From DASZFV01 sp035549075 (GTDB lineage Bacteria; Myxococcota_A; Polyangia; Fen-1088): a stretch of 64,000 bases of DNA. Position numbers and translations under genes: made by a program. The notes below the pieces were generated by a model. The model did not search any database and had not been told where the DNA came from. It saw only the letters and a list, made by a program, of their open reading frames with translations. How positions within the stretch are numbered: the first letter of the stretch is position 1; each line of letters begins with the position of its first letter. The stretch lies in the NCBI GenBank assembly GCA_035549075.1, contig DASZRT010000103.1:1-64000 (forward strand). Reading direction: 5' to 3'. This document shows positions 27,785-37,503 of this stretch, one piece after another.

Positions 27785-28780
27785 ATGGCCACCCGACCCA
27801 CGGCGCGCGCTCGCGCCGCGACCAAGAGCCCCGGCGCCGCGATCGACTTCGGCGAGCTGCCCACCGAGTCCGTGCACCCCGACGCCGCGCACCTCGACGA
27901 GATGCCGGCCGAGAAGGTCGTCGCGCTCATGGTGGGTGAAGAGGCCCGCGCGGCCCGTGCCGCCGCCGCGCGCGCGCCGCTCATCGGACGCGCCGCCGAG
28001 CTCGTCGCGGCGAAGCTCGCCGCGGGCGGGCGGCTCGTCTACGCGGGCGCCGGCACGTCGGGGCGGCTCGGCACGCTCGACGCCGTCGAGTGCGTGCCGA
28101 CCTTCGGCATCCCGCCCTCGCGCGTCGTGCCCGTGATCGCGGGCGGCCCGGCGGCGCTCACGCGCTCGGTCGAGGGCGCCGAGGACAGCGCGCGCGACGC
28201 CGAGCAGCGCCTGCGCCGCGTCGCCGTCGGCCCCAACGACGCCGTTTGCGCCATCGCCGCCTCGGGCGTGACGCCGTTCGTGCACGCGGCGCTCGAGTAT
28301 GCGCGCTTCCGGCGCGCCGGCACGATCTTCGTGACGTGCGGCCGCGTGCCGGCAAGAGAAGAAGGAAACGTCGCCGACGTCGTCATCGCGCTCGACACCG
28401 GGCCCGAGGTCATCGCGGGCTCGACGCGCCTCAAGGCGGGCACGGCGACGAAGATCGTCTTGAACGCGATCTCGACGACGGCGTTCGTGCTGCTCGGCAA
28501 GACCTACGCCGGCCTCATGGTCGACGTGCGGCCCACGAACGCCAAGCTGTGGGCGCGCGCCGTGCGCATCGTGCGCTCGCTGTCGGGCCTCGACGCCGTG
28601 GCGGCGCGCAAGCTCATCGAGAAAGCGGGCGGGCGCGCCAAGGTCGCGCTCGTCATGCACCACGCGGCCGTCCCCGCGGCGCGCGCGCGCGAGCTGCTCG
28701 TGCAGCACAAGGGCTCGCTGCGCGCCATCGTGGGCGACCTGCCCGTGCAGGCCGTGCCGGCGGACGAGGACGAGGCGTGA
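27785..28780 (+). CDS. murQ: N-acetylmuramic acid 6-phosphate etherase
   Basis: The 331-residue SIS-domain enzyme cleaves the lactyl ether of MurNAc-6P to give GlcNAc-6P and lactate. Diagnostic stretches are TESVHPDAAHLD at the N-terminus, YAGAGTSGRLG near residue 80 and the sugar-phosphate loop AIAASGVTPFV near residue 157. ATG 27785 is preferred to 27776 because of the -10-like box. The stop overlaps the anmK GTG (GTGA), so MurNAc kinase and etherase are made together. Confidence 0.93.
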   Translation: MATRPTARARAATKSPGAAIDFGELPTESVHPDAAHLDEMPAEKVVALMVGEEARAARAAAARAPLIGRAAELVAAKLAAGGRLVYAGAGTSGRLGTLDAVECVPTFGIPPSRVVPVIAGGPAALTRSVEGAEDSARDAEQRLRRVAVGPNDAVCAIAASGVTPFVHAALEYARFRRAGTIFVTCGRVPAREEGNVADVVIALDTGPEVIAGSTRLKAGTATKIVLNAISTTAFVLLGKTYAGLMVDVRPTNAKLWARAVRIVRSLSGLDAVAARKLIEKAGGRAKVALVMHHAAVPAARARELLVQHKGSLRAIVGDLPVQAVPADEDEA

Positions 28781-29949
28781 CGTCCCCGCCGGCGGACCCG
28801 CTGCTCCGGCTCTTCGAGCTGCGCGCGCGGCCGTCGCGGCTCGTCGTCGGCTTGCTGTCGGGCACGAGCGCCGACGGCACCGACGCCGCGCTCTGCGAGA
28901 TCGCGGGCGCGGGCGAGACGACGCGCCTCACGGTGAGGTCGTTCGTGACGACGCCCTTCGCGCGGCCGCTGCGCGAGCGCATCTTTCGTCTCGCGAGCGC
29001 CGACGCCGCGGAGCTGTGCGACGTCGACGTGCTGCTGGGCGAGGCCTTCGCCGAGGCGGCGCGCGACGCGTGCGACGCCGCGGGCGTGCGCCTCGACGAC
29101 GTCGACCTCATCGGCTCGCACGGGCAGACAGCGCTGCACCACCCGCGCTCGGCGGGCAAGCTGGGCGCGACGCTGCAGATCGGCGAGGCGGCCGTCATCG
29201 CCGAGCGCACGGGCCGTCCCGTCGTGAGCGACTTCCGCGTTCGCGACGTCGCCGCGGGCGGGGAAGGCGCGCCGCTCGTGCCGCTCGTCGACCACTTGCT
29301 GTTTCGCAAGCCGGGAATGCCCCGAGCGCTGCAGAACATCGGCGGCATCGCCAACGTCACGCTCGTGCGCGATCGCCTGGCCGACCTCGTCGCCTTCGAC
29401 AACGCGCCCGGCAACATGCCGCTCGACGCCGTGGCCCGCGCCGCCTCCGAGGGCACCGAGGCGTTCGATCGCGACGGCGTGCGCGCGGCGCGCGGGCGCG
29501 TCGACGCCGCGCTCCTCGCCGAGCTGCACGGCCACCCCTACCTCTCGCAGCCGCTGCCGAAGTCGACGGGCCGCGAGACCTTCGGCAAGGACTTCGCGTA
29601 CCCGCTGCTCGCGCGCTTCGGCGGCCGGCTCGACGATCTGCTCGCGACGCTCACGCGCTTCGTCGCCGAGGCCATCGCGCGCAGCTACGAGGAGCAACTG
29701 CCCGTCGCGCCCGCCGAGGTGTTCGTCTCGGGCGGCGGCGCGCTCAACCCCACGCTCATGCGCCACCTCGCCGAGCTCCTCGCGCCCACGCCCGTCGCGA
29801 CGAGCGCCGCGCTCGGGGTCGACCCCGAGGCCAAAGAAGCGATCGCCTTCGCCGTGCTCGCGAACGAGACGCTCTTCGGCCACGCCGGCAACGTGCCTCG
29901 AGTCACCGGCGCCGCGGGGCCGCGCGTGCTCGGAAAAATCTCGCTGTGA
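28777..29949 (+). CDS. anmK: 1,6-anhydro-N-acetylmuramic acid kinase
   Basis: The 390-residue enzyme opens and phosphorylates anhydroMurNAc to MurNAc-6P, the MurQ substrate. The N-terminal VGLLSGTSADGTDAALCE and the IGSHGQTALHHP segment near residue 112 are family hallmarks. QNIGGIANVT near residue 187 and VFVSGGGALNPTL near 315 belong to the ASKHA fold. GTG 28777 is the start; the open frame upstream lies within murQ. It ends exactly against the convergent lipoprotein gene (TGA followed by CTA). Confidence 0.93.
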   Translation: MTSPPADPLLRLFELRARPSRLVVGLLSGTSADGTDAALCEIAGAGETTRLTVRSFVTTPFARPLRERIFRLASADAAELCDVDVLLGEAFAEAARDACDAAGVRLDDVDLIGSHGQTALHHPRSAGKLGATLQIGEAAVIAERTGRPVVSDFRVRDVAAGGEGAPLVPLVDHLLFRKPGMPRALQNIGGIANVTLVRDRLADLVAFDNAPGNMPLDAVARAASEGTEAFDRDGVRAARGRVDAALLAELHGHPYLSQPLPKSTGRETFGKDFAYPLLARFGGRLDDLLATLTRFVAEAIARSYEEQLPVAPAEVFVSGGGALNPTLMRHLAELLAPTPVATSAALGVDPEAKEAIAFAVLANETLFGHAGNVPRVTGAAGPRVLGKISL

Positions 29950-30201
29950 CTACTGGCCGCCGTCGGGCGGCGAGACCGTCACCGTGCTGCAGGACGCGCT
30001 GCAGTTGTCGAGATCGGACGCACACTTCGTTTTGCAGGCGTCGTCGCTGCAGGCCTTGACGCAGGTCGTGTCGACGTCCTGGCAGCTGGCGTGGCAATCC
30101 TTGGCGGTGACCGTGTCGCCGCACGCGTTGGCGAACACGCCCGCGAAGGCGACCCCGACGATGACATGAGCAAGCTTGCTTCGAATGAGCGTTCGGACCA
30201 T
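29950..30201 (-). CDS. Small Cys-rich lipoprotein
   Basis: The 83-residue protein has a hydrophobic N-terminus with lipobox FANAC (Cys 27). Eight further Cys follow in regular CxxxC spacing (CHASC, CVKAC, CKTKC, CSASC), consistent with a small disulfide-bonded domain, and then a short tail. The pattern resembles Cys-rich repeat peptides of many Myxococcota lipoproteins; the function is unknown. Confidence 0.6.
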   Translation of the reverse strand: MVRTLIRSKLAHVIVGVAFAGVFANACGDTVTAKDCHASCQDVDTTCVKACSDDACKTKCASDLDNCSASCSTVTVSPPDGGQ

Positions 30202-30354
30202 TTGGCACCCCCGGCCGAATCGCTTCGCAAGGGAAGTGCCACACGCCGAAGCACGCGAGAACTCGCGTTTTGCTCACGGGGCGTGGCGCCCGCGCCCCGC
30301 GCGCTCGTTGCGGAGTCGTGACTGACAGATCCGCCGCGGTGACGTCAGCCCCGC

Positions 30355-31353
30355 TCAACCAATGAGCGGGATATCGAGCACCGTCTTCAAGCCCGGCGAC
30401 GCCGCGACGACCGCGGGGATCGCCGACAGCGTCGCGCCGACCGTGCCGCGATCGCCGTGGGTCCCGCCCTGCACGAGCACGTCGAGCGGCGGATCGCCCG
30501 CGATCACCACGCGGTCGTGCGGATCGGGAGCCGCCACCGACATCTCGAGATCGAGGCGCACGAGCTCGACGCCGCCGCGCAGGCCGACGGCCGACTGGCG
30601 CAAACCCGCGACGCGCCCGGGCTGGATGCCAGCGCGGGGATTCGCCGCGCTCGTGACGACGGCTTCGATCGTGTTCTTCACTTCGTCGAACTTGAAGCCG
30701 AGGCCGAGGCCGACGAGCGCGCACGATTCGGGCAAGCCGCGGTGACCCAGTCGGCGCGCCGCGACGCCGGCCTCGAACTCGGCGGGGGTCAGATCGGCGC
30801 CGACCTTGGCGCGCAGCGGGCCGCGGCGCTTGGCGGCGTCGACGACGCGCTCGACGCGCACGCTGTCGACGCGCACGCAGGCCGCCGCGAGCGTGAGCGG
30901 CAGGCGATCCATGACGAAGCCCGGGTTGACGCCCGTGCCCAGCACCGTGATGCCGCCGGCGCGCGCGCGCGCGTCCAGCTGACGCGCGAGCGCGGGAGCC
31001 GACAGATCGGCGTAAGAAAGATCCTCGCAGGTCGAGATCACGTCGACGCCGCGGGCCGCGGCCGCCTCGACGACGGGCAGCACGTCGGCGACCCCCGAGC
31101 CCGTCAGGACGAGCGCGACGTCGACGCCATCTGGTCGGGCGAACGCCTCGGCGGCGCTCGCGACGACGCGCACGCCGCACGCGCCGACGCCCGACAGCTC
31201 ACCCGCGTCTTGCCCCACGAGCGCGGGCGCCGGGTCGGCGACGGCCACGAGCTCGAGCCCGGCGCGCGCCTTCACCGCCTTGAAAACCTCGCGCCCGATC
31301 GCGCCCAGGCCGACGATCGCGACGCGCACCACGGGACCGCCGGGGCCGCTCAC
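30355..31353 (-). CDS. NAD(P)-binding oxidoreductase of the dihydrodipicolinate reductase / diaminopentanoate dehydrogenase type
   Basis: The 332-residue protein starts with a Rossmann motif VAIVGLGAIGREV and a DapB-like N-terminal domain. A TGVNPGFVMDRLP segment near residue 140 is shared with 2,4-diaminopentanoate dehydrogenase-like proteins. It lacks the DapB signature HHxxKxDAPSGTA and a true dapB is present, so it is not the lysine enzyme. The substrate is unknown. The GTG start overlaps the stop of the upstream methyltransferase/coiled-coil gene (GTGA), so they are coupled. Confidence 0.7.
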   Translation of the reverse strand: MSGPGGPVVRVAIVGLGAIGREVFKAVKARAGLELVAVADPAPALVGQDAGELSGVGACGVRVVASAAEAFARPDGVDVALVLTGSGVADVLPVVEAAAARGVDVISTCEDLSYADLSAPALARQLDARARAGGITVLGTGVNPGFVMDRLPLTLAAACVRVDSVRVERVVDAAKRRGPLRAKVGADLTPAEFEAGVAARRLGHRGLPESCALVGLGLGFKFDEVKNTIEAVVTSAANPRAGIQPGRVAGLRQSAVGLRGGVELVRLDLEMSVAAPDPHDRVVIAGDPPLDVLVQGGTHGDRGTVGATLSAIPAVVAASPGLKTVLDIPLIG

Positions 31354-33746
31354 TCCTCCATCTCCGCGAGATCCTCGCCGAGCTCCTCGAGGTAGCCCGA
31401 GATCTCGGCCGGCGAGAGCGAGTCCAGCCGACGCCGCACGCCCTCGAGCTGATCGCGCAAGCGCGACGCGTGCCGCCGGTAGTTGCCGAGCGTCGTGTGC
31501 AGCAGGATGACGTCGGCGCCCGCGTCGAGGCCCGCAAAGGCCGCGTCGCCGACGCGATCGCGCCCCGCCGTCGCCGCGCCCAGCTCGGCCTCGATCGCGC
31601 CTTCGAGCGCCGCGACCTTGGCGAGCTCATCGCGCAGGCCGGCTTCGATCGACGCGAGCTCGCGCGCCGTCGACGGCGAGATGTGGTCGCGCCCGTTGCT
31701 CGGCACGGCCACGGCGGCGGCGCGCAGCCGCGCCACCTCGGCCTCGAGCGCGTTCGTGCGCCCGCGCGCGGCGACCAGCTCGGAGGTGACCTCGGCCAAT
31801 GCGCCCTCGGTGTCGGCCGCCGCGCCCATGACGCGCGCGAGGTTGGCGCGCAGCTCGTCGCGCTCGCGGCCCGTCGCCGCGAGCGCCTCGCTCGCGGCAC
31901 GCCCCCGCGCCTCGTCCTCGGCGCTCGGCGCGGCAACCGAGGTCGCGGCCTGCTTCTTCTCGTGCTCGAGGCGCAGCAGCTTGCCCTCGAGCTCGGCGAG
32001 CCGCGTGCGGCGCGCGCGGTCGGACTCTTCGAGACCCTTGGCGTTCTTGCGCAGCGTCGCCGCCTCGGCCGTCGCCGCCTCGGCCGTCGCCTCGGCGTTG
32101 CGCAGCCCGTCCTCGAGCTCGGCGACGAGCGCCGTCTGCTCGGCGAGCGACGCGCGCAACGACGCGACCTCGTCGACGTGCACGCCCGCGGCGCGCTGGA
32201 AGTCCTCGAAGGCGCGCGCTCGCGACGCGCGCGCGGCGTCGAGCTCGTCGGCCTGCACGCGGCCCGTCTTGTCGGCGATCACCGAGTGGCCGATGGTCTT
32301 GCGCAGCTTCTCCTCGAGCTCGGCGAGCCGCCACACGAGCTCCTGCTTCTCGCCTTCGAGGCGCGCGATGCGCTCGTCGCGCGAGGCGACCGCCGTGTCG
32401 CGCTCGTCGCTGCCGCGCGCACGCGCGCACGCGGCGTCGAGCTCGGCGCGCAGCTTCGCGACCTCGCGCCGCTCGCGCGCCGTCGCCTCCTCGGCGAAGC
32501 GCAGCCGCTCGAGCACGTCGTCGAGCGCAGCCTGCCGCTCGCGCCCCAGCGCGCCGACCTCCTCCAAACGCTGCTCCGCCGCGCTCGCGCGCGCCTCGGC
32601 CTCGGACAGCGCGGCCCGCGCGCGCTCGGCCTCCTCGCGATCGCGAGGGTTCCAGGCCTCGGGCGCCGGCGCGCGCAGCGACGCGGCGAGGCGCGCCGCG
32701 ACCGCCGACATCTCCTCGGCCGTGCGGCGGGTCAGGCTCATGACCGACTCGTCGGCGTCGGCGAGCGCGCGCCGGAGCTTCGCGACCTCGCCGTCGAGCG
32801 CCGCGCGATCCTCGGCCGCACGCCGCAGCCGCGCGCGCAGCTCCTCGATCTCCTCGCCCTGCGCGCGCGCGACGCGCACGGCCGACGCCGACTCGGCGCC
32901 CGCGTCGTCCAGCTTGCGGCGCAGCTCGGCGACGCGCGCCTCGGCCTCCTCGACGCGCGCGCGCCCGCGGCGCTCGATCTCGTCGAGGCGGCGCTCGGCC
33001 GTCACGAGGCGCGCCGACGCGCCGCGATCCTCGACCTCGCCCACCTCGGACAGCTTCGCTTCGATGGGCCCGAACGGCACCTGGACCAAGGCGTAGCCGA
33101 GATCGTCGGCGCGCAGGCCGCCCGCGACGGCGACGTAGGCCGACGGCGCCTCGTCCGACGAATCGGCGAGGCGCGAGTCCACGCGCAGCCCGTCGCCCTC
33201 GGCGTCGAACTCGACGACGCCGAAGCCCGCGAAAGGCGTCACGCCGAACATCTGCACGGCCGAGAAGTGCGGGACGAGCGCGTCCGAAAGCTCGTAGTAG
33301 CCGACGCCCGACGCGCCCGCGCCTCGCCGGTCGGCGCTCGTGACGATGAGGACGAGCCGACCGCCGTCGGCGAGCAGGCCGCCGAGCGCCGGGATCGCCT
33401 CGGGCCGCCGCAACAGCGCCTCGGCGTCGGGCACGATCACGACGTCGAACGGACCGCCCGGAACGACGTCGAGCAGGCTGCCGACGTGGCGAAAGGTCAG
33501 GTCGCCGCCCGCGGCCGAGGCGCCGCCGGCCGAGAGGACCTCGGGCCGCACGCGGGCGCGCTCGATGGCCGTCACGTCCGTGTCGATCGCGACGACGCGC
33601 GCCGCGCCCCGCGCCGCCAGCATCGCCGCCGAAACGCCGGCGCCGACGCCGACCTCGAGCACGCTCCGCCCCACGAGCAACGGCTCGAGATAGGCGTAGA
33701 TGGGCAGCCGGCGGCCGAAGACCTCTTTCGCGCTGAGATCAGTCAT
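31350..33746 (-). CDS. Class I methyltransferase fused to a long coiled coil
   Basis: The 798-residue protein has an N-terminal SAM-binding domain (residues 1-150) with motif I VLEVGVGAGVSAAML and an acidic motif II VVAIDTD. About 600 residues of Ala/Glu/Arg-rich coiled coil follow, with heptads broken by short linkers, and the end is acidic (EELGEDLAEMEE). ATG 33746 fits the domain start; the open frame continues to 35123 but there it is antisense to rho. It is divergent from rho and coupled to the oxidoreductase gene. It has the look of a structural or scaffold protein with a possibly degenerate methyltransferase head; the target is unknown. Confidence 0.7.
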   Translation of the reverse strand: MTDLSAKEVFGRRLPIYAYLEPLLVGRSVLEVGVGAGVSAAMLAARGAARVVAIDTDVTAIERARVRPEVLSAGGASAAGGDLTFRHVGSLLDVVPGGPFDVVIVPDAEALLRRPEAIPALGGLLADGGRLVLIVTSADRRGAGASGVGYYELSDALVPHFSAVQMFGVTPFAGFGVVEFDAEGDGLRVDSRLADSSDEAPSAYVAVAGGLRADDLGYALVQVPFGPIEAKLSEVGEVEDRGASARLVTAERRLDEIERRGRARVEEAEARVAELRRKLDDAGAESASAVRVARAQGEEIEELRARLRRAAEDRAALDGEVAKLRRALADADESVMSLTRRTAEEMSAVAARLAASLRAPAPEAWNPRDREEAERARAALSEAEARASAAEQRLEEVGALGRERQAALDDVLERLRFAEEATARERREVAKLRAELDAACARARGSDERDTAVASRDERIARLEGEKQELVWRLAELEEKLRKTIGHSVIADKTGRVQADELDAARASRARAFEDFQRAAGVHVDEVASLRASLAEQTALVAELEDGLRNAEATAEAATAEAATLRKNAKGLEESDRARRTRLAELEGKLLRLEHEKKQAATSVAAPSAEDEARGRAASEALAATGRERDELRANLARVMGAAADTEGALAEVTSELVAARGRTNALEAEVARLRAAAVAVPSNGRDHISPSTARELASIEAGLRDELAKVAALEGAIEAELGAATAGRDRVGDAAFAGLDAGADVILLHTTLGNYRRHASRLRDQLEGVRRRLDSLSPAEISGYLEELGEDLAEMEE

Positions 33747-33759
33747 GTATTTGGCGCGG

Positions 33760-33765
33760 ACTATA
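33760..33765 (-). promoter_or_regulatory. -10 element of the methyltransferase/coiled-coil gene
   Basis: TATAGT on the minus strand ends 13 bases before ATG 33746. The -35 region has no clear match. Confidence 0.35.
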
Positions 33766-33793
33766 CCCCGAAACGTTTGCGCGCCCGGTCGCC

Positions 33794-33821
33794 TTGACTC
33801 GTACGAAAAACGGCCGATACG
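33794..33821 (+). promoter_or_regulatory. Candidate rho promoter
   Basis: TTGACT (33794-33799) is a five-of-six -35 match. It is followed after 16 bases by GATACG, a weak -10, 39 bases before the rho ATG. Confidence 0.3.
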
Positions 33822-33860
33822 GGAACGGGCCCTCCTCTCTCCGCGGCGCGCCCGCGCCAC

Positions 33861-35108
33861 ATGAACCTCTCCCACCTCAAACGAAAATCGCTCGGCGAGC
33901 TGCACCAGCTCGCGGGGTCGCTGCGCGTCGAAGGCGCGGGCGGTATGCGCCGCCAGGACCTCATCTTCGCGCTCGTGAACGCGCAAGTGGGCGGGGGGCA
34001 CGGCGAGATCACCGGCGAAGGCGTGCTCGAGACGCTGCCCGACGGCTTCGGGTTCCTGCGCTCGCCCGACGACAGCTACGTCCCCGGCCCCGACGACATC
34101 TACGTCTCGCCCTCGCAGATCCGTCGCTTCGACCTGCGCACGGGCGACACGGTCACGGGCCCGATTCGCCCGCCCAAGGAGTCCGAGCGCTACTTCGCGC
34201 TGCTCAAGGTCGACGCCGTCAACCACGGCCCGCCCGACGGCGCCGCGCGCCCCGCCTTCGACGACCTGACGCCGCTCTACCCCAACCGCCGCCTCACGCT
34301 CGAGCACGAGCCGACGAACCTCTCGACCCGCGTCGTCGATCTGCTGTGCCCCATCGGCATGGGCCAGCGCGGCCTCATCGTGTCGCCGCCGCGCGCGGGC
34401 AAGACGGTGCTGCTGCAGGACATCGCCCACGCCATCGCGCGCAACCACCCCGACGTCGTCCTTCAGGTGCTGCTCATCGACGAACGCCCCGAAGAGGTGA
34501 CCGACATGATCCGCTCGGTGCGCGGCGAGGTCGTGAGCTCGACCTTCGACGAGCCGGCCGCGCGCCACGTCCAGGTCGCCGAGATGGTGCTCGAGAAGGC
34601 CAAGCGCCTCGTCGAAGCGCGGCGCGACGTCGTCGTGCTGCTCGACTCGATGACGCGCCTCGCCCGCGCCTACAACACGATCGCGCCCGCCTCGGGCAAG
34701 GTGCTGTCGGGCGGCCTCGACGCGAACGCGCTGCACAAGCCGAAGCGCTTCTTTGGCGCGGCCCGCAACGTCGAAGAAGGCGGCTCGCTCACGATCCTCG
34801 CGACGGCGCTCGTCGACACGGGCTCGCGCATGGACGACGTCATCTTCGAGGAGTTCAAGGGCACGGGGAACGCCGAGATCCACCTCGACCGCCGCCTCAT
34901 GGAGAAGCGCCTCTTCCCTTGCCTCGACGTCAACGCCTCGGGCACCCGCAAGGAAGAGCTGCTGCAGCCCGCCGCCGCCATGAACCGCGTGTGGGTCCTG
35001 CGCCAGCTCATCCACCCGCTGTCGCCCGTCGACGCCATGGAGCTCCTTCGCGATCGGGTGGGAAAAACCGCCTCGAACCAGGCCTTCCTGGATTCGATGA
35101 ATCAATAG
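33861..35108 (+). CDS. rho: Transcription termination factor Rho
   Basis: The 415-residue protein has the N-terminal Rho domain (KRKSLGELHQLA), the cold-shock-type RNA-binding part with DGFGFLRSPDDSYVPGPDDIYVS-like spacing (about residues 60-85), the Walker A SPPRAGKTVLLQ near residue 175 and the Q/R loops in the C-terminal half. There is no insertion in the N-terminal domain. The near-absence of intrinsic terminators between convergent genes here makes Rho functionally important. Confidence 0.97.
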   Translation: MNLSHLKRKSLGELHQLAGSLRVEGAGGMRRQDLIFALVNAQVGGGHGEITGEGVLETLPDGFGFLRSPDDSYVPGPDDIYVSPSQIRRFDLRTGDTVTGPIRPPKESERYFALLKVDAVNHGPPDGAARPAFDDLTPLYPNRRLTLEHEPTNLSTRVVDLLCPIGMGQRGLIVSPPRAGKTVLLQDIAHAIARNHPDVVLQVLLIDERPEEVTDMIRSVRGEVVSSTFDEPAARHVQVAEMVLEKAKRLVEARRDVVVLLDSMTRLARAYNTIAPASGKVLSGGLDANALHKPKRFFGAARNVEEGGSLTILATALVDTGSRMDDVIFEEFKGTGNAEIHLDRRLMEKRLFPCLDVNASGTRKEELLQPAAAMNRVWVLRQLIHPLSPVDAMELLRDRVGKTASNQAFLDSMNQ

Positions 35109-35124
35109 CGAGGGTCCCGGCATC

Positions 35125-35153
35125 TGACCCCCTTGCGAAAGGAGCGGGGGTCA
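35125..35153. promoter_or_regulatory. Perfect 8-bp inverted repeat over the rpmE promoter
   Basis: TGACCCCC and GGGGGTCA are separated by 13 bases. The left arm ends exactly at the -35 box and the right arm lies inside the spacer, so it could be an operator. As RNA it would be a hairpin 17 bases after rho, without a T-run. Confidence 0.5.
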
Positions 35154-35161
35154 CTTATAAA
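35133..35161 (+). promoter_or_regulatory. Sigma-70-type promoter of rpmE-prfA
   Basis: TTGCGA (35133-35138), a 17-base spacer, and TATAAA (35156-35161). The start would be about 17 bases before the rpmE ATG. Confidence 0.5.
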
Positions 35162-35184
35162 GAGCGGCTTCCGAGGGCAAGAAC

Positions 35185-35412
35185 ATGGCTAAAAAGGGAA
35201 TTCACCCCGTCTACAAGGCGGTCACCATCAGCTGTGCGTGCGGCAACAAGGTCGAGACCTTCTCGACGAGGCCGTCGTTCAGCGTCGAAATTTGCTCGAA
35301 CTGCCACCCGTTCTACACGGGCAAGCAGAAGTTCGTGGACGCCGCGGGCCGCATCGAGCGCTTCAACAAGAAGTACAAGACGGCCCCCAAGGCCGCCGCG
35401 CCCTCTGAATAG
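35185..35412 (+). CDS. rpmE: Ribosomal protein bL31, zinc-binding (C+) form
   Basis: The 75-residue protein begins MAKKGIHPVY and has CACG and CSNCHPFYTGKQK, the CxC...CxxC zinc ligands of the C+ form. It has a lysine-rich tail and is slightly longer than average at the C-terminus (Ala/Pro end). It precedes prfA, a common gene order. Confidence 0.95.
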   Translation: MAKKGIHPVYKAVTISCACGNKVETFSTRPSFSVEICSNCHPFYTGKQKFVDAAGRIERFNKKYKTAPKAAAPSE

Positions 35413-35434
35413 ATAGAGCACGGGGACCGCGCCC

Positions 35435-36528
<1,094 letters not shown>

Positions 36529-36532
<4 letters not shown>

Positions 36533-37500
36533 AAACCGTCATCCTCGACAGCTTCGCCGCCGACCAAGGCGACCCGACGTACACGTGGGAGGGGCTGCGC
36601 GCGCTCGGCGAGCTCGCCGTCTACCCGCGCACGCACGAGGACCAGGTGCTCGAGCGCTGCCGCGGCGCGGGCGCGATCCTCACCAACAAGGTCGACCTGC
36701 GCGGCGACTTGTTCGAGATGCTGCCGGAGATCAAATACGTCGGCATCCTGGCGACGGGCACGAACATCGTCGACCTCGAGGCCGCGCGCGCGCACAAGAT
36801 CGCCGTCACCAACGTGCCCGGCTACGCGACCGACGCCGTGGCGCAGCTGACGATCGCGCTCATCCTGCGGCTCACGCACGACGTGAGCGCGCACGACGCC
36901 GCCGTCAAGGCTGGCCGATGGGCGGCGTCGCCGGATTTTTCGTTCTTCGAGCAGCCGCTCGTCGAGCTCGCGGGCAAGACGATGGCGGTCGTCGGCGCGG
37001 GCGCGATCGGCGGCACCGTCGCGCGCATCGGCGAGGCCTTCGGCATGCATGTGCTGCGCGCCGCGGTTCCGGGCGCGCCGCAGCGGCCGGGCGTCTCGCG
37101 CGTGCGCCTCACCGACGCGCTCGCCGAGGCCGACGTCGTCACCCTGCACTGCCCGCTGACGCCGCTCACGCGCGGCCTCGTCGACGCGACCTTCTTGCGC
37201 GCGATGAAGCCGAAGGCGATCCTCGTCAACACGGGGCGCGGTCCGCTCATCAACGAGGACGATCTGCGCGCCGCGCTGGCCGCGGGCCGCCTCGGCGGCG
37301 TCGCGCTCGACGTGCTGTCGACCGAGCCGCCGCCCGCCGATCACCCGCTGCTCGACGCGCGCGCGCCGTGGGCCAAGCGCGTGATCGTCACGCCGCACAT
37401 CGGCTGGGGCACGCTGGAAGCGCGACGCCGGCTCGAGCAGTCCGTCACGCGGAACCTGCAGGCGTTCCTGAGCGGCGAGCGCCTGAACCGCGTCGATTAA
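36529..37500 (+). CDS. D-2-hydroxyacid dehydrogenase (glycerate/hydroxypyruvate reductase type)
   Basis: The 323-residue protein has the NAD site VVGAGAIGGTVARIGEAFG near residue 150 and the catalytic set Arg in NTGRGPLI, Glu in DVLSTEPP and His in TPHIGWG. The N-terminal TGTNIVDLEAA segment is closest to HprA-type glycerate dehydrogenases, so reduction of hydroxypyruvate or glyoxylate is likely. The ATG overlaps the prfA stop. Confidence 0.85.
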
Positions 37501-37503
37501 GCG

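Noticed and set aside
30194..30215. TGGCAC near the small Cys-rich lipoprotein as a sigma-54 promoter
   Set aside because: No GC at the required 10-base spacing on either strand.
33747..35123. Long minus-strand open frame upstream of the methyltransferase
   Set aside because: It is in frame with the methyltransferase but runs antisense over rho and its upstream region; the real start at 33746 has its own -10 box and domain boundary.
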